Shown piece by piece: positions 33,151-41,587 of a stretch of DNA of 64,000 nucleotides. Source of the stretch: Methylomagnum ishizawai (GTDB taxonomy: Bacteria > Pseudomonadota > Gammaproteobacteria > Methylococcales > Methylococcaceae); the NCBI RefSeq assembly GCF_019670005.1, contig NZ_AP019783.1, forward strand, positions 1,074,501 through 1,138,500, given 5' to 3'. A model generated the notes under the pieces. That model saw only the letters and a program-made list of their open reading frames with translations. It did no database searches and was not told the origin of the DNA. Every line of letters begins with the position of its first letter. The stretch's first letter is position 1. The position numbers and the translations under genes were made by a program.

Positions 33151-34494
33151 TCAGTTCTTCTTGGTCACGGCGGTGCTGCCGCCGCGATGGCGGACGATGT
33201 TGATGCCCTTGAGCAGGTTCAGCGCTTCGTTCAAGGGATAATCCTGCAAGGCCAGGGCTTCTTCCTTGTCCTCGGCGCTCTTGGCTTCGTCCTTCTTCGG
33301 TTCTTCCTTCTTGGTCTTGTTGTCGAGGTGGTTGACCAAATCGGCTTCCTTGATCGGGGCGAACTCGGATTGCGCCACCGCTTCCAGCTTCACCTTGGAA
33401 ATCGGCACGTCGGGCGCGATGCCCTCGGCCTGGATCGAGCGGCCCGAAGGCGTGTAGTAGCGGGCCGTGGTCAGCTTGACCGCTCCGCCATTGCTGGTCG
33501 GCAGGATGGTCTGCACCGAGCCTTTGCCGAAGGTCTTTTCGCCCATGATGATGGCGCGTTTGTGGTCTTGCAGGGCACCGGCCACGATCTCCGAGGCCGA
33601 GGCCGAACCGGAATTGATCAGCACCACGATGGGGGCGCCGTTCAGTACGTCGCTGGGGGTGGCGTTGAACCGCATCTTGGAATCCTCGACCCGGCCATCG
33701 GTGTAGACGATCAGGCCGTCGTCGAGGAAGGCGTCGCTGACCGCGACTGCCGCGTTGAGGACGCCGCCGGGATTGTTGCGGAGGTCCAGCACCAGCCCTT
33801 TCAACTCGCCGTTCTTGCGTAAATCGCCGAGGGCTTCGAGGACGTTGTCGCCGGTCTTGGATTGGAAGCTGGTGATGCGGACATAGCCATAGCCGTCTTC
33901 CAGCAAGCGGCTCTTGACGCTTTTCACCTTGATGATGTCGCGCACCAGCTTGATCTTGATCGGCTGTTCCACGCCTTCGCGCACGATGGTCAGCACGATG
34001 GGGCTGCCGGGTTCGCCGCGCATGAGCTTGACCGCGTCGTTGAGGCTCATGCCCTTCACCGGCTTGTCGTCGAGGCGGATGATGAGATCGCCGGCCTTGA
34101 CGCCGGCCTTCTGGGCCGGGGTGTCGTCGATGGGCGAGATCACCTTGACGAAGCCGTTCTCCATGCCGACCTCGATCCCCAAGCCCCCGAACTGGCCGGT
34201 GGTGCCGACCTTGAGTTCGTTGTATTGCTCCTTGTCGAGATAGGCCGAATGCGGGTCGAGTCCGGTCAACATGCCGCGGATGGCGTCTTCGAGCAGTTTG
34301 TCGTCGGTGACGGGCTCGACGTAATCCTGGCGGATGCGCCCGTAAACCTCCGAGAAGGTCTTCAATCCCTCGAAAGGAATCGAGTTCACGTCGCCCCCGG
34401 CTTCTTTCTCGGCCAGCGCGCTGCCGCCGAGGCTGATCGTAGCGCCGAGCGCGACGCCTAGGGTAAGGGTTAGAAGATTTCTCTGTCGCAACAT
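33151..34494 (-). CDS. ctpA: C-terminal processing peptidase (S41 family)
   Basis: A 447-aa periplasmic serine protease. A signal peptide ends near GGSALA. A PDZ domain spans about residues 85-175 (FGGLGIEVG, AGVKAGDLIIRLDDKPVKGMSL). The S41 catalytic dyad is visible as the Ser in NSGSASASEIV and the Lys in MGEKTFGKGSVQ. A lysine/glutamate-rich linker precedes the C-terminus. CtpA-type enzymes trim or degrade periplasmic and cell-wall-associated proteins. The gene lies 43 bp after envC on the same strand; envC-ctpA is a common pair, linking proteolysis to peptidoglycan hydrolase control. ATG 34494 is chosen over 34521 because it starts the signal peptide directly. Confidence 0.95.
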   Translation of the reverse strand: MLRQRNLLTLTLGVALGATISLGGSALAEKEAGGDVNSIPFEGLKTFSEVYGRIRQDYVEPVTDDKLLEDAIRGMLTGLDPHSAYLDKEQYNELKVGTTGQFGGLGIEVGMENGFVKVISPIDDTPAQKAGVKAGDLIIRLDDKPVKGMSLNDAVKLMRGEPGSPIVLTIVREGVEQPIKIKLVRDIIKVKSVKSRLLEDGYGYVRITSFQSKTGDNVLEALGDLRKNGELKGLVLDLRNNPGGVLNAAVAVSDAFLDDGLIVYTDGRVEDSKMRFNATPSDVLNGAPIVVLINSGSASASEIVAGALQDHKRAIIMGEKTFGKGSVQTILPTSNGGAVKLTTARYYTPSGRSIQAEGIAPDVPISKVKLEAVAQSEFAPIKEADLVNHLDNKTKKEEPKKDEAKSAEDKEEALALQDYPLNEALNLLKGINIVRHRGGSTAVTKKN

Positions 34495-34537
34495 AGGTTT
34501 TCCCGTCAACAAAAACGCCACGAATTTACAAGGGCCA

Positions 34538-35674
34538 TCAATGGGCGCGGTTGCACCATGGCAGGGGGTTGACCGCCCGGCCCTGTTCCCGGATTCCGAA
34601 ATAAAGGGCGGGTTCCGCCCGGCCGCCGCTGGTGCCGACCGTGGCGATCACCTCGCCCGCCGCCACCCGTTCCCCTACTTCTTTGTTCAAGCTTTGATTG
34701 TAAGCATACAGGCTCATTACCCCGTCGCCATGATCGACGATGGTGAGCAAACCGTAACCGCGCAACCAGTCGGAATAGACCACTTGGCCTTCCGCGACGG
34801 CCCGCACCGGGGTGCCTTCCTCGGCGGCGATCAACAGGCCGTCCCAGCGACCGTTCATCCGGGGGCTGCCGAATTGTCCGACCAGGCGGCCCTGCACCGG
34901 GCAGGTCGGATGGGCGTCGGGGGCGGGGGAGGGCGGGTGGAGGTCGTCATTCCCGGTCGGGGGCGCGGTTTCCAGCGTGGTCAATAAGTCCCGCAGGTGT
35001 TGCTCGTCTTCCTGGAGCCGCCGGAGTTCGGCGTCCTTGTCGCGGAGTTGGTGTTCCAACTGGGCCAGGAGGCCGCGCCGTTGGCGCCTCGATTCTTCCA
35101 GTGCGTGGCGTTCTTCGAGGATGTGCTGGCGGGTCTCGTTGAGACGTTGCGTTTCCTGTGAAAGTTCATCGCCCAGGCGTTGGGCGGCGGCCAGCTCGCG
35201 GTCGATCTCTTGCAGCAGCGCGGCCCGGGCCAAATTCAAATATCGATAATAGGCTAACACACGCGCGAGCCGGGCGGGTTCTTCTTGGTTCAAGAGGAGC
35301 TTGAGCCAATCGCGTTGGCCCAACCCGTAGGCGGCGCGGGCTTGTCCCGCCAGGGCGCGGTGCTGGCGTTCCACCGAGGCCAAGAGGGCGAGGCGCTGGC
35401 GCTTGAGGTCTTCCAGGCGTTGGGCGCGCTTCCGCGCTTCGGCTTCCAGCGTCTTGACGGCCTTGAAGGTCTGGCCGTGCTTGCGCTCGATATCGGCCAG
35501 TTGTTCGTCGAGCGCGGTTTTCTGGGTTTCCATCTCGTCGCGGGATTTCCGGGCCGAATCGAGGCGTTCCTGGACCGCTTCCAATTCCTGTTGGGGTTCC
35601 GCGCCGGGGGCCGCGGTGCCGGGTTTGGTGGACAGCGCGAGGCAAAGCAAGGCTAGGGCTGGCAGGGGCGACAA
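34538..35674 (-). CDS. envC: EnvC-like murein hydrolase activator
   Basis: A 378-aa periplasmic protein. A signal (LPALALLCLALSTKPGTA) is followed by a long coiled coil (about residues 25-245, heptads rich in E, R, L and Q) and a C-terminal M23/LytM domain. That domain is degenerate: the usual zinc-binding H-x3-D start is replaced by WDGLLIAAEEGTPV, and the H-x-H is replaced by LYFGIREQG. This is the pattern of EnvC, which activates amidases AmiA/AmiB at the septum without being a hydrolase. The start is a TTG at 35674, directly after an in-frame stop, giving a proper signal peptide. Confidence 0.92.
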   Translation of the reverse strand: MSPLPALALLCLALSTKPGTAAPGAEPQQELEAVQERLDSARKSRDEMETQKTALDEQLADIERKHGQTFKAVKTLEAEARKRAQRLEDLKRQRLALLASVERQHRALAGQARAAYGLGQRDWLKLLLNQEEPARLARVLAYYRYLNLARAALLQEIDRELAAAQRLGDELSQETQRLNETRQHILEERHALEESRRQRRGLLAQLEHQLRDKDAELRRLQEDEQHLRDLLTTLETAPPTGNDDLHPPSPAPDAHPTCPVQGRLVGQFGSPRMNGRWDGLLIAAEEGTPVRAVAEGQVVYSDWLRGYGLLTIVDHGDGVMSLYAYNQSLNKEVGERVAAGEVIATVGTSGGRAEPALYFGIREQGRAVNPLPWCNRAH

Positions 35675-35982
35675 AACCTATCCGCCTCAAAGCGGTTGGG
35701 GGTGGGAAGGCACGGTCCGGGAGGAAGCGGCCCGGCGGGACGGGGTGCCCGAGTCCATGGTGCCGGGGCCGTGGGGACCGCTGTCGCCGCGGCCCATCGG
35801 GACGGCGGGTTTAGGCGGCTGCGACTTCAAAGTATAATCCCTCGCTTGGTTCAAGCCCGGTGATCCCGGAAACCCGCCGGACACGGCAAATACCAAGGGC
35901 GATTCTAACCTTTTTTCGCACGCTCGTCGTCTGCCGTGAAGGTGGTCCGCGGCGTCCACCGCTTACACGATGGGGGGCATAC
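35675..35982. other. divergent intergenic region with possible arsR promoter
   Basis: The region separates envC (minus) from the ArsR gene (plus). A TATAAT lies at 35833-35838, with TTTAGG 17 bp upstream, a weak match to a -35 box. I see no other gene. The first part is GC-rich, and the ATG-proximal part holds ACGATGGGGGGCATAC with a G run that may serve as the ribosome site. Confidence 0.4.
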
Positions 35983-36294
35983 ATGACCGGAACGCAGGAG
36001 AGATTGATCACGGAGGCGTCGGATATCGAGCAAGCGGCCAACTGCCTGAAAGCCATGTCCCACCCCTTGCGGCTCAAAATCCTGTGTGTCCTGGGCAAGG
36101 ACAAGGTCAGCGTCCAGGAGATCGTCGAGCAGGTCGGCACCACCCAAAGCAACATTTCCCAACACCTGGGGATACTGCGGAACAAGGGCATCCTTGCCTG
36201 TAAGAAAGATGCCAACCGCGTTTACTATTATGTCGATGACCAACGTACCCTACAGTTGATCGAGCTGATGAGGGAATTGTTTTGTCACCGCTGA
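35983..36294 (+). CDS. ArsR-family winged-helix regulator
   Basis: A 103-aa transcription factor. The winged-helix core is clear: LKAMSHPLRLKILCVLG, then KVSVQEIVEQVGTTQSNISQHLGILRNKGILACKKDANRVYYYV with the recognition helix. Metal-binding cysteines of the classic ArsR type (ELCVCDL) are absent, so it may sense a thiol or redox signal rather than arsenite. Two cysteines remain (NCLK and LFCHR). It lies 27 bp upstream of a rhodanese gene, consistent with sulfur-responsive regulation. The frame is open upstream but the family N-terminus supports ATG 35983. Confidence 0.9.
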   Translation: MTGTQERLITEASDIEQAANCLKAMSHPLRLKILCVLGKDKVSVQEIVEQVGTTQSNISQHLGILRNKGILACKKDANRVYYYVDDQRTLQLIELMRELFCHR

Positions 36295-36321
36295 TTCCAT
36301 CCCGTATCGAGAATCCACCCT

Positions 36322-36771
36322 ATGAACGTTACTTTTGATCGGCTCGTTGAATTTATCGGCAATCATTGGATCATGAGCAGCGGGCTGTTTATTGTTATCA
36401 TCCTGCTGATCCAGGATTTTATCGAGAGCCTGACCCGCAAGCACAAGACCGTTTCACCCATCGAGGCCGTGGCCTTGATGAACGACGACAACACCTTGGT
36501 GCTGGATGTCCGCGAGCCGAACGAGTTCGACCAGGGCCATATCGAAGGAGCCCGCAATGTCCCCTTGGCGAAGCTCGAAAGCGCCTTGGAGCTTGAACCC
36601 CACAAGCAAAGCCCGGTGATCGTGACCTGCCAGTCGGGCACCCGTTCCCAGCCGGCCTGCAAGCAGCTGCTGGCCCAGGGCTTCACCCAGGTGTTCGAGT
36701 TGAGCGGCGGCATGTTGGCCTGGGAAGACCAGAAGCTTCCCGTGACCCGGAAGCGCGGCGGCAAGAAATAA
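36322..36771 (+). CDS. membrane-anchored rhodanese-like protein
   Basis: A 149-aa protein. A single helix (about 17-33, IMSSGLFIVIILLIQDF) anchors a rhodanese domain: LVLDVREPNEFDQGHIEGARNVPL, then the active loop CQSGTRS with C103, then FELSGGMLAWEDQKLPV. It is likely a sulfurtransferase facing the cytoplasm. The order rhodanese-secB-gpsA is common in gammaproteobacteria (YibN). Upstream is the ArsR gene. Confidence 0.93.
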   Translation: MNVTFDRLVEFIGNHWIMSSGLFIVIILLIQDFIESLTRKHKTVSPIEAVALMNDDNTLVLDVREPNEFDQGHIEGARNVPLAKLESALELEPHKQSPVIVTCQSGTRSQPACKQLLAQGFTQVFELSGGMLAWEDQKLPVTRKRGGKK

Positions 36772-36820
36772 CCCCCCCTCAATCCCCATTTTTTAACCCC
36801 AGCATAGGAAAGCAAACCCC

Positions 36821-37294
36821 ATGGCCGAAGCAAACGCGCAGCAGCCGGAACGCCAGTTCGCCCTGCAAAAGATTTACGTCAAGGATGTGTCGTTCGAGAC
36901 CCCGCATTCCCCCGAGGTTTTCACCCTCAATTGGGAGCCCAAGGTCGAGTTCAACCTGGCGAGCAATGCCCAGCAGCTTCAGGAAGGTCTGTTCGAGGTC
37001 GGCCTGACCGTGACCCTGACCGTGAAGGTCGGCGACAAGACCGCTTATCTGGTCGAAATCTGCCAAGCCGGGATTTTTTCGATCCTGGGCTTCCAAGAGC
37101 AGGAATACGGCCACCTGCTCGGCAGCTATTGCCCCACCGTGCTGTTCCCCTACGCCCGCGAGGCGGTGTCCGATCTGGTCATCAAGGGCGGGTTCCCTCC
37201 GATGCTGCTGGCCCCGGTCAACTTCGACGCGCTCTACATGCAGCATCTCCAGCAATTGCAGCAGCAACAGGCGGAAGCCCCGACCAATCATTGA
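36821..37294 (+). CDS. secB: protein-export chaperone SecB
   Basis: A 157-aa cytosolic tetrameric chaperone that hands unfolded precursors to SecA. It matches SecB throughout: FALQKIYVKDVSFETPHSPEVF, then VGDKTAYLVEICQAGIFSI, and LFPYAREAVSDLVIKGGFPPMLLAPVNFDALY. Length and C-terminal glutamine-rich tail are usual. A gpsA gene follows after 21 bp, the classic secB-gpsA arrangement. Confidence 0.98.
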   Translation: MAEANAQQPERQFALQKIYVKDVSFETPHSPEVFTLNWEPKVEFNLASNAQQLQEGLFEVGLTVTLTVKVGDKTAYLVEICQAGIFSILGFQEQEYGHLLGSYCPTVLFPYAREAVSDLVIKGGFPPMLLAPVNFDALYMQHLQQLQQQQAEAPTNH

Positions 37295-37315
37295 GGACGG
37301 GGTTGTCGCGCCATC

Positions 37316-38317
37316 ATGGCTAAGGTATCGGTATTGGGGGCGGGTTCCTGGGGCACCGCGCTGGCGATCTTGCTGGCGCGGAACGGCCACGGGGTCAAGC
37401 TCTGGGGCCACCATCCCGCCCACATCGCGGCCCTCCAGGCCGAGCGCCTGAACCGGCGCTATCTGCCCGAAGTCCGGTTCCCCGCCTCCCTCCACCCCGT
37501 CGCGGAACTCCCCGCGGCGGTGGCGGAGTCCGAATTCCTCGTCGTCTCCGTACCCAGCCATGCCTTCGGGGCCTTGCTGGCCGAGGTCCGCCCCCATCTG
37601 CCGCCGCGGCCCCGCATCGCCTGGGCCACCAAGGGCTTGGAATTGGAAAGCGGGCGCTTGCTGCACGAGGTGGCGGCGGCGGTGTTCGGGCCGGACGTGC
37701 CGATGGCGGCGCTGTCCGGTCCCACTTTCGCGGGCGAGGTCGCCGCCAACCAGCCCACCGCCATGACCGTGGCCTCGAAAAATCCCGAATTCGCGGCGGC
37801 CCTGGTCAACCTCCTGCACAACGAGCGGTTCCGCGCCTATAGCAGCGACGATATCGTCGGCGTGCAATTGGGCGGGGCCACCAAGAACGTCCTGGCCATC
37901 GCCGCCGGGGTGGCGGATGGCCTGGGTTTCGGGGCCAATGCCCGCGCCGCCCTCATCACCCGCGGGCTGGCGGAAATGACCCGGCTGGGCCTGGCCCTGG
38001 GCGGCAAGCCCGAGACCTTCATGGGGCTGGCCGGGGTCGGCGATTTGCTCCTGACCTGTACCGACAACCAATCGCGCAACCGCCGGTTCGGTCTGGGCCT
38101 GGGCTGGGGCGAATCCAGGGCGGAGGTCGCCGCCCGCATCGGCCAGGAGATCGAAGGCATTCCCACGGCCAAGATCCTCCATGGCCTGGCCCGGAGCCAT
38201 GGCATCGAGATGCCGATCACCGAACAGACCTACAGGATTCTTTACGAAGGACTCGCCCCCTTGGAAGCGGTACGGAACCTCCTGATCCGGGAGCCCAAGT
38301 CCGAAGCCTGGGCTTGA
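37316..38317 (+). CDS. gpsA: NAD(P)-dependent glycerol-3-phosphate dehydrogenase
   Basis: A 333-aa enzyme that reduces dihydroxyacetone phosphate to sn-glycerol-3-phosphate for phospholipid synthesis. The N-terminus VSVLGAGSWGTALAILLARNGH is the dinucleotide-binding loop. ALSGPTFAGEVAANQPTA, QLGGATKNVLAIAAGVADGLGFG with the catalytic lysine, and NRRFGLGLGWG are family signatures. Length is usual. It ends the secB operon; the next gene lies 144 bp on. Confidence 0.98.
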   Translation: MAKVSVLGAGSWGTALAILLARNGHGVKLWGHHPAHIAALQAERLNRRYLPEVRFPASLHPVAELPAAVAESEFLVVSVPSHAFGALLAEVRPHLPPRPRIAWATKGLELESGRLLHEVAAAVFGPDVPMAALSGPTFAGEVAANQPTAMTVASKNPEFAAALVNLLHNERFRAYSSDDIVGVQLGGATKNVLAIAAGVADGLGFGANARAALITRGLAEMTRLGLALGGKPETFMGLAGVGDLLLTCTDNQSRNRRFGLGLGWGESRAEVAARIGQEIEGIPTAKILHGLARSHGIEMPITEQTYRILYEGLAPLEAVRNLLIREPKSEAWA

Positions 38318-38461
38318 TCCGGGGGCAACCCCGCAATCCCCGCTATGCTTTCCAGGAAGATCGACAAGGATGTCCCCCCCAGGCCGAGGCCGCCGCGCTC
38401 CGGCCACGGCCTTCCCGAACCTTGTTGATCCATCGATATAAAGCACGGAGTTCCGGCATCC

Positions 38462-40234
38462 ATGACCCCATCCCAAGGCAACGGTCGGTCCAGTTTCGCG
38501 GAATCCGACCTGGGCAAGGCTTTCGCGGCCTGCAAAGGCTCGTTCATGTTCGCCGGATTCTTCAGCCTGTTCGTCAACCTGCTGTTGCTGGTGCCGTCGT
38601 TCTACATGATGGCGGTCTACGACAAGGTTATCGGTAGCGGCAGCGAATCCACCCTCTTCATGCTGACTTTGATCGCGGTATTCCTGTTCCTGGTGATGGG
38701 TGGGTTGGAATGGGTGCGCTCGCAAATCCTGATTTCCACCAGCACCCGGCTGGATCAATTGCTGGGGAACCGGGTGTTCGATTCGGTGTTCGCCCAGGCG
38801 CTGGCGACCGGCGGGCGGATGGCGACCGCCCAGCCTTTGGGCGATTTGCTGCAACTGCGCCAATTCCTGACCGGGCCGGGTTTGTTCGCCTTTTTCGACG
38901 CGCCTTGGATGCCGATTTATCTGGTGTTGATGTTCCTGTTCCATTGGGCCTTCGGCGCATTGGCGGTGGTGTCCGCCATCGTCCTGGGCGTGCTGGCGGT
39001 GTGGAACGAACTCGCCACCCGTTCCCATCTGGAACAGGCCAACCGCGAGGCGGCGGAGGCCAGCCAATTCACCCAGCGCAACCTCCGCAACGCCGAGGTG
39101 ATCGAGGCCATGGGCATGCACGAACCGCTGCGTGCCCGTTGGCAACAGAAACAGGTGAAAATGCTGTCCCTGCAAGGCCACGCCAGCGCCAAGGCCGGCT
39201 TGATTAGCATGTTGGGGAAAACCTACCGCCTCACCATCCAATCGCTGGCCTTGGGTTTGGGCGCGTATCTGGCCTTGCACAAGGAAATCACGCCGGGCTT
39301 GATGATCGGTGGTTCCATCCTGCTGGGCCGGGCCTTGGCCCCTTTGGATTTGATGATCAGCAATTGGCGCGGTTTCCTCACCGCCCGCGAAGCCTATCAC
39401 CGGCTGGACCGCTTGTTGGCGGCGGTGCCGGAGCGCCAACCCCCCATGCCCTTGCCCGCGCCGCAAGGCCGCATCGCCCTGGAACAATTGGTCATCGTCC
39501 CGCCCGGCGCCCAGGAGCCGGTCATCAAGGGCATCAACCTGGTGCTGGAACCCGGCACCCAACTCGCCATCATCGGACCCAGCGCCGCCGGCAAATCGAC
39601 CCTGGTGCGCGGCATCCTGGGGCTATACCGCCCGGCCAAGGGCTGTGTGCGGCTGGACGGGGCCGATATCCTGCACTGGGACCGTAGGCAACTCGGCCAA
39701 TACATCGGCTATCTACCCCAGGATGTGGAATTGCTGGACGGTACGGTCAGCGAGAACATCGCCCGCTTCGGCGAGATCGACCCGGAAAAAGTGGTCGCCG
39801 CCGCCAAGGCCGCCGGTATCCACGACATGATCCTGCGCCTGCCGCAGGGCTACGATACCCGGCTGCTCGGCAACGGCGGCGTGTTGTCGGCGGGACAACA
39901 GCAGCGCTTGGGGCTGGCCCGCGCCCTGCACGGCGATCCCCGCGTCGTCATCTTGGACGAACCCAATTCCAACCTCGACCAAGCCGGCGACATGGCTTTG
40001 ATCGCCACCCTGGCCGAACTCAAGCGCCAGGGCAAGACCGTGATCGTCATCACCCATAGGACCAATATGCTGGCCCAGGTGGATAACGTGTTGATGCTGG
40101 TCGAGGGGCAGGTGGCCCTGTGCGGCCCCAGGGACGAGGTGCTGGCCAAGCTGAACCAACCCCAGCAAACCGCCCAGCCGCGCCCGGTCCAGCCCGCCGC
40201 GCCCGCCCGCATCGGGCAGGCCGCTTCCTCCTAA
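38462..40234 (+). CDS. type I secretion ABC transporter (PrtD/LapB-like)
   Basis: A 590-aa inner-membrane ABC exporter. Six helices lie in residues about 28-320. The nucleotide domain follows with Walker A GPSAAGKST (372-380), the signature LSAGQQQRLGLARAL and Walker B VVILDEPNSNLD. There is no N-terminal C39 peptidase domain, so it belongs to the PrtD class that exports proteins with uncleaved C-terminal signals such as RTX proteins. The next two genes encode its adaptor and outer-membrane channel, 21 and 3 bp apart, forming a complete system. The probable substrates are the two RTX genes that converge on it. Confidence 0.95.
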   Translation: MTPSQGNGRSSFAESDLGKAFAACKGSFMFAGFFSLFVNLLLLVPSFYMMAVYDKVIGSGSESTLFMLTLIAVFLFLVMGGLEWVRSQILISTSTRLDQLLGNRVFDSVFAQALATGGRMATAQPLGDLLQLRQFLTGPGLFAFFDAPWMPIYLVLMFLFHWAFGALAVVSAIVLGVLAVWNELATRSHLEQANREAAEASQFTQRNLRNAEVIEAMGMHEPLRARWQQKQVKMLSLQGHASAKAGLISMLGKTYRLTIQSLALGLGAYLALHKEITPGLMIGGSILLGRALAPLDLMISNWRGFLTAREAYHRLDRLLAAVPERQPPMPLPAPQGRIALEQLVIVPPGAQEPVIKGINLVLEPGTQLAIIGPSAAGKSTLVRGILGLYRPAKGCVRLDGADILHWDRRQLGQYIGYLPQDVELLDGTVSENIARFGEIDPEKVVAAAKAAGIHDMILRLPQGYDTRLLGNGGVLSAGQQQRLGLARALHGDPRVVILDEPNSNLDQAGDMALIATLAELKRQGKTVIVITHRTNMLAQVDNVLMLVEGQVALCGPRDEVLAKLNQPQQTAQPRPVQPAAPARIGQAASS

Positions 40235-40255
40235 TCCCGCAGCGAACCCTAGCCC

Positions 40256-41584
40256 ATGTCATCCGTACCCAATACGACCCCGGCCTTGCCCGACGACGAC
40301 CGTCCCGCCCGCCGCATCGGCCTCGTCACCGTGCTGCTGGTGTTCGGCGTGTTCGGCGGCTGGGCGGCCCTGGCCCCCCTGGACAGCGCCGCCCTGGCCC
40401 CCGGCGTCATCACGGTGGAAAGCTACCGCAAGACCGTCCAGCACCTCGAAGGCGGCATCATCGAGACCCTCCAGGTCCGCGACGGCGAAACGGTGAAGAA
40501 GGACCAAGTCCTCGTGACCCTCGACAACACCCAGCCCAAGGCCCAGCTCGAAGTGCTGCGCGGCGAGTACTACATCGCCGCCGCCCGCGAGGCCCGTTTG
40601 GTGGCCCAGCGCGACGGGTTGGCCGGGGTGGCCTATCCCCCGGATTTGCTGGCCCGGCGCGACGATCCCAGGGTGCAGGACGCCATCCGGGTGCAGAGCC
40701 AGACCTTCGCGGTGCGGAAGACCGCCCACGAGGGCGAGATCGCCGTCTATCAACGCCAAGTCGAGCAATTGAAGGCCAAGGCCAACGGCCTGCGTTCCCA
40801 GCGCCAGAGCCGCGAGCGTTTGGTCGAGTCCTACCGCGGCGAGTTGAAGGATTATGCCAGCCTGTTGGAAGAAGGCTTCACCGAGAAGCAGAAGGTCCGC
40901 GAACTGGAACGCAGCCTGGCCCAGAGCGAGGGCCAGTTGGGCGAATTGGTGGCCGATATCGCCGCCACCGAACTCCAGATCAGCGAAACCGAACTCAAAA
41001 TCCTGCAATTGAAGAAGGAATTGCAGCGCGAGGTCGCCAAGGAACTGGTCGAGGTCCAGGCCCAGAGCTTCGAGCTACGCGAGAAAATCCAGTCGGTGGA
41101 GGCCACCGTGCAACGCACCGTGGTCAAGGCGCCCGAGGCCGGCATGGTCATGGGCTTGGCGGTGCATACCCTGGGCGCGGTGATCCAGCCCGGCGGCCAT
41201 ATCCTCGATATCGTGCCGCAGAACGAAAAGCTGATCGTCGAGGCCCACGTCTCGCCCAACGATATCGACCGGGTCAAGGTCGGGCAGCAGGCCGAAATCC
41301 GCTTCACCGCCTTCAAATCCAGGGAAACCCCCAAGATCGACGGCAGGCTCTCCAGCCTGTCCGCCGACCGCTTGGTCGACGAGCGCCAGCCGGAGGCCAT
41401 GCCCTACTATCTGGCGCGGGTCGAGGTATCGCCGGAGGGTTTGAAGGATTTGGCCGGCCAGCATCTGGAACTGGTGCCGGGGATGCCCGCCGAGGTCCTC
41501 ATCAACACCGGGGCGCGGACCCTGCTGGAATACCTCACCCGCCCGCTCACCGACACCTTCGCCCGTTCCTTCATCGAGGATTGA
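40256..41584 (+). CDS. type I secretion membrane-fusion protein (HlyD/PrtE-like)
   Basis: A 442-aa periplasmic adaptor. One helix near residues 24-41 (LVTVLLVFGVFGGWAALA) anchors it. Then comes the first lipoyl half (VQHLEGGIIETLQVRDGETVKKDQ), a long coiled coil (about 140-290, LEERSLAQSEGQ-like heptads) and the second half ending in PGMPAEVLINTGARTLLEYLTRPL. That last segment is characteristic of the PrtE/LapC branch. It links the ABC protein to the TolC-type channel encoded next. Confidence 0.96.
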   Translation: MSSVPNTTPALPDDDRPARRIGLVTVLLVFGVFGGWAALAPLDSAALAPGVITVESYRKTVQHLEGGIIETLQVRDGETVKKDQVLVTLDNTQPKAQLEVLRGEYYIAAAREARLVAQRDGLAGVAYPPDLLARRDDPRVQDAIRVQSQTFAVRKTAHEGEIAVYQRQVEQLKAKANGLRSQRQSRERLVESYRGELKDYASLLEEGFTEKQKVRELERSLAQSEGQLGELVADIAATELQISETELKILQLKKELQREVAKELVEVQAQSFELREKIQSVEATVQRTVVKAPEAGMVMGLAVHTLGAVIQPGGHILDIVPQNEKLIVEAHVSPNDIDRVKVGQQAEIRFTAFKSRETPKIDGRLSSLSADRLVDERQPEAMPYYLARVEVSPEGLKDLAGQHLELVPGMPAEVLINTGARTLLEYLTRPLTDTFARSFIED

Positions 41585-41587
41585 GCC

